DNA of 33,710 nt. Source: Ferrithrix thermotolerans DSM 19514. Its GTDB lineage: Bacteria > Actinomycetota > Acidimicrobiia > Acidimicrobiales > Ilumatobacteraceae. The stretch's first letter is position 1, and each line of letters opens with the position of its first letter. The stretch is taken from the NCBI GenBank assembly GCA_945861025.1, contig CAMASN010000032.1, forward strand, positions 1 to 33,710. Reading direction: 5' to 3'. The position numbers and the translations under genes are program-made. The notes under the pieces are model-generated. The model ran no database searches, was not told the origin of the DNA, and worked only from the letters and a program-made list of their open reading frames with translations. Of this stretch, positions 32,183-33,710 are shown in pieces.

Positions 32183-33130
32183 ATGAAATCTGTTCGAATC
32201 GTGCTGCTTGTTGCTGGTCTGGTCGCTCTGTCTACGGCTTGCGGTAGCTCGGGCGCATCCACTTCGTTTGAGCCGGGCAAGCTCAAGGTTGCCGTTTCCC
32301 TCTATCCGATCGAAGAGATCGTTCGAGCTGTCGGCGGTTCGCAAGTGTCGTTGGTCGAGCTGATCCCCCCAGGTGAGCCAGCACATGACTATGAACCCAC
32401 GCCGCGCCAAGTCACCGAACTGCAATCGGCCGATGTCGTCTTCTACTTCGGTGGTGGGTTTCAACCCAGCGTCGAGAAGGCCGTGGCCTCGCTACCGGAC
32501 AGCGTGCGCAAGGTCGATCTGCTGAAGAGCGTCGAGCTCATCGCGGTCTCGAAGCAACTCGCAGGCACCGAGGGTGAAGTCGACGGCGAAGTACTCGGCG
32601 ATGGCTCTGATCCGCATGTGTGGTTGTCGCCCACCAACATGCAACTCATGGTCGAGCAGGTGCGGGCAACGCTGGTTACCTTCCCTTCGTTCGATGCGCC
32701 TGATGCCGCCGATGGCGCTGCTTCGTTTACCTCGATGCTGGCCAAGCTCGATGCCGATTTCCGTAGTGGTCTGGCGAGCTGCGCCAGCCGAGTAATCGTG
32801 ACGGCACACCGAGCGTTTGGCTATGTCGCTCACGACTACAACCTTGAGCAGATCGCTATCGCGGGGGTGTCGCCCACCGACGAGCCATCTGCAAAGACGC
32901 TCGAAGCGATTTCGCGCAGCGCTCAGGACCACAAGGTCACCACGATCTATTTCGAGACCAACTTGCCCGCCGAGTTATCGAAGATGATCGCCGACGAGAT
33001 TGGTGCCGCCACCGAAGTGCTCGACACGATCGAGACATTGTCAAGCGATCAGATCGCCAGCGGAGCGGACTACGTTTCTTTGATGCAGTCGAACCTTGCC
33101 GCTCTCGAAAAGGGACTTGCCTGCTCGTGA
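32183..33130 (+). CDS. znuA: zinc ABC transporter substrate-binding lipoprotein (ZnuA-like)
   Basis: A 315-residue cluster A-I binding protein. Signal peptide 1-19 with lipobox LSTAC, lipid-linked Cys20. Metal ligands follow the ZnuA/TroA pattern: His68 in GEPAHDYEP, His145 in DPHVWLSP, His209 in TAHRAFGY, and an acidic fourth ligand, Glu258, in IYFETN. The loop before DPHVW, often His-rich in ZnuA, is acidic here (GTEGEVDGEVLGDG), which could weaken zinc capture or serve manganese. The duplicated Zur-like boxes favour zinc. The znuC gene overlaps its stop by 4 bases (GTGA). Confidence 0.92.
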   Translation: MKSVRIVLLVAGLVALSTACGSSGASTSFEPGKLKVAVSLYPIEEIVRAVGGSQVSLVELIPPGEPAHDYEPTPRQVTELQSADVVFYFGGGFQPSVEKAVASLPDSVRKVDLLKSVELIAVSKQLAGTEGEVDGEVLGDGSDPHVWLSPTNMQLMVEQVRATLVTFPSFDAPDAADGAASFTSMLAKLDADFRSGLASCASRVIVTAHRAFGYVAHDYNLEQIAIAGVSPTDEPSAKTLEAISRSAQDHKVTTIYFETNLPAELSKMIADEIGAATEVLDTIETLSSDQIASGADYVSLMQSNLAALEKGLACS

Positions 33131-33710
33131 GCCACTCGCACGGCGACGCAGTCCTGGAACTGCACGATGTAGGCGTTCGCTACGGCGACCGCGAGGCGCT
33201 TCGCAACGTCACCTTCTCGGTGCGCCCTGGTGAGTTGATTGGTGTCATCGGGCCCAATGGTGCTGGCAAGAGCACCTTGTTCAAAGCCATTTGTGGTCTG
33301 GTGAATCATTCGGGCGAAGTAGATGTGAACGGCGTTCACTGTCACGATCGAGTCGACCGAATGGACGTTGCGTATATCCCGCAGCGCAGCGAAGCCGATC
33401 TGCTCTTCCCCATCACAGTGGGCGAGTTGGTCATGGCTGGCCGTCGTCGATTTCGTTCGTGGCATCAGCGCACAACGGCCGCCGATCGCGCTGCGGCCAG
33501 CGAAGCGCTCGCTGCAGTGAACCTCTCGGGATACGAGGCGCGCTCGCTGTCCGAATTGTCGGGCGGACAATTGCAGCGCGCCTACATTGCTCGAGCGCTC
33601 ACCCAACAGGCTTCGGTCGTGTTGCTCGATGAAGCGCTCAGCGGCGTGGACCAACCCACCACCATCGAATTGTTCGACTTGTTCGCCACGCTCAGCAAGT
33701 CGGGCACGAC
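33127..33710 (+). CDS. znuC: zinc ABC transporter ATPase (ZnuC-like), 3' end missing
   Basis: An ABC ATPase, 194 residues readable before the window ends. Walker A GPNGAGKST, the Q-loop PQRSEADLLFPITVGE, signature ELSGGQLQRAYIARAL and Walker B VVLLDEALSGVD are all canonical. The DLLFPITVGE string after the Q-loop is typical of metal-uptake ATPases. The GTG start (33127) overlaps the znuA stop, so the genes are coupled; the membrane subunit znuB is expected just beyond the edge. Only the D-loop and H-loop region is missing. Confidence 0.93.
   Translation, partial: MSHSHGDAVLELHDVGVRYGDREALRNVTFSVRPGELIGVIGPNGAGKSTLFKAICGLVNHSGEVDVNGVHCHDRVDRMDVAYIPQRSEADLLFPITVGELVMAGRRRFRSWHQRTTAADRAAASEALAAVNLSGYEARSLSELSGGQLQRAYIARALTQQASVVLLDEALSGVDQPTTIELFDLFATLSKSGT

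Overview
The window is high-GC and gene-dense and looks like the chromosome of a free-living actinobacterium, most likely an Acidimicrobiia/Ilumatobacter-type lineage. This is inferred from codon use, protein style, the WS/DGAT acyltransferase, and what looks like the C-terminus of the actinobacterial ribosomal protein bL37 at the extreme left edge. No phage, insertion sequence, CRISPR array or rRNA is visible. There is one tRNA, tRNA-Leu(UAA), followed by a decayed gene fragment and a VapBC toxin-antitoxin pair, which together look like a small accessory scar.

Layout. 1-2.9 kb: end of bL37, a VOC-fold protein, an L,D-transpeptidase, a RecB/Cas4-like nuclease with a predicted Fe-S cluster, and a small unknown protein. 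2.9-4.0 kb: tRNA-Leu, pseudogene, VapBC. 4.1-7.0 kb: a large copper lipoprotein (PHM-like monooxygenase ligand pattern plus a C-terminal cupredoxin), a divergent DoxX-like membrane protein, and a GNAT-like protein. 7.0-12.3 kb: two GGDEF-EAL cyclic-di-GMP proteins flanking an unknown membrane protein. 12.3-15.3 kb: an ABC exporter, then a translationally coupled VOC/GNAT pair. 15.3-20.4 kb: a three-gene minus-strand operon with two ABC half-exporters (one carrying a degenerate Walker B) followed by a WS/DGAT acyltransferase. 20.9-23.3 kb: sirohaem sulfite/nitrite reductase plus a DUF4202 partner. 23.3-24.4 kb: an ornithine/lysine decarboxylase-family enzyme. 24.5-26.8 kb: a DHA2 drug exporter with its TetR repressor and a clear operator. 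26.9-29.1 kb: dienelactone hydrolase overlapping PxpB and PxpC (5-oxoprolinase) without PxpA. 29.1-32.1 kb: quinone oxidoreductase, divergent deoC, and a Gfo/Idh/MocA oxidoreductase. 32.1 kb to the end: a zinc-type ABC uptake operon (znuA, partial znuC) under a tandemly duplicated Zur/Fur-like box.

Two observations stand out. First, at least ten transcription-unit-first genes have a TANNNT -10 box ending exactly 6 or 7 bases before an ATG or GTG and no Shine-Dalgarno sequence, so leaderless transcription seems to be the normal mode here; the pattern also helps choose starts. Second, the lipoprotein at 4083-5690 carries ligands for what appear to be three copper sites and may be a self-contained bacterial PHM-like monooxygenase with its own electron-transfer domain.

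All functions are read from motifs in the translated sequence; no database search was run.
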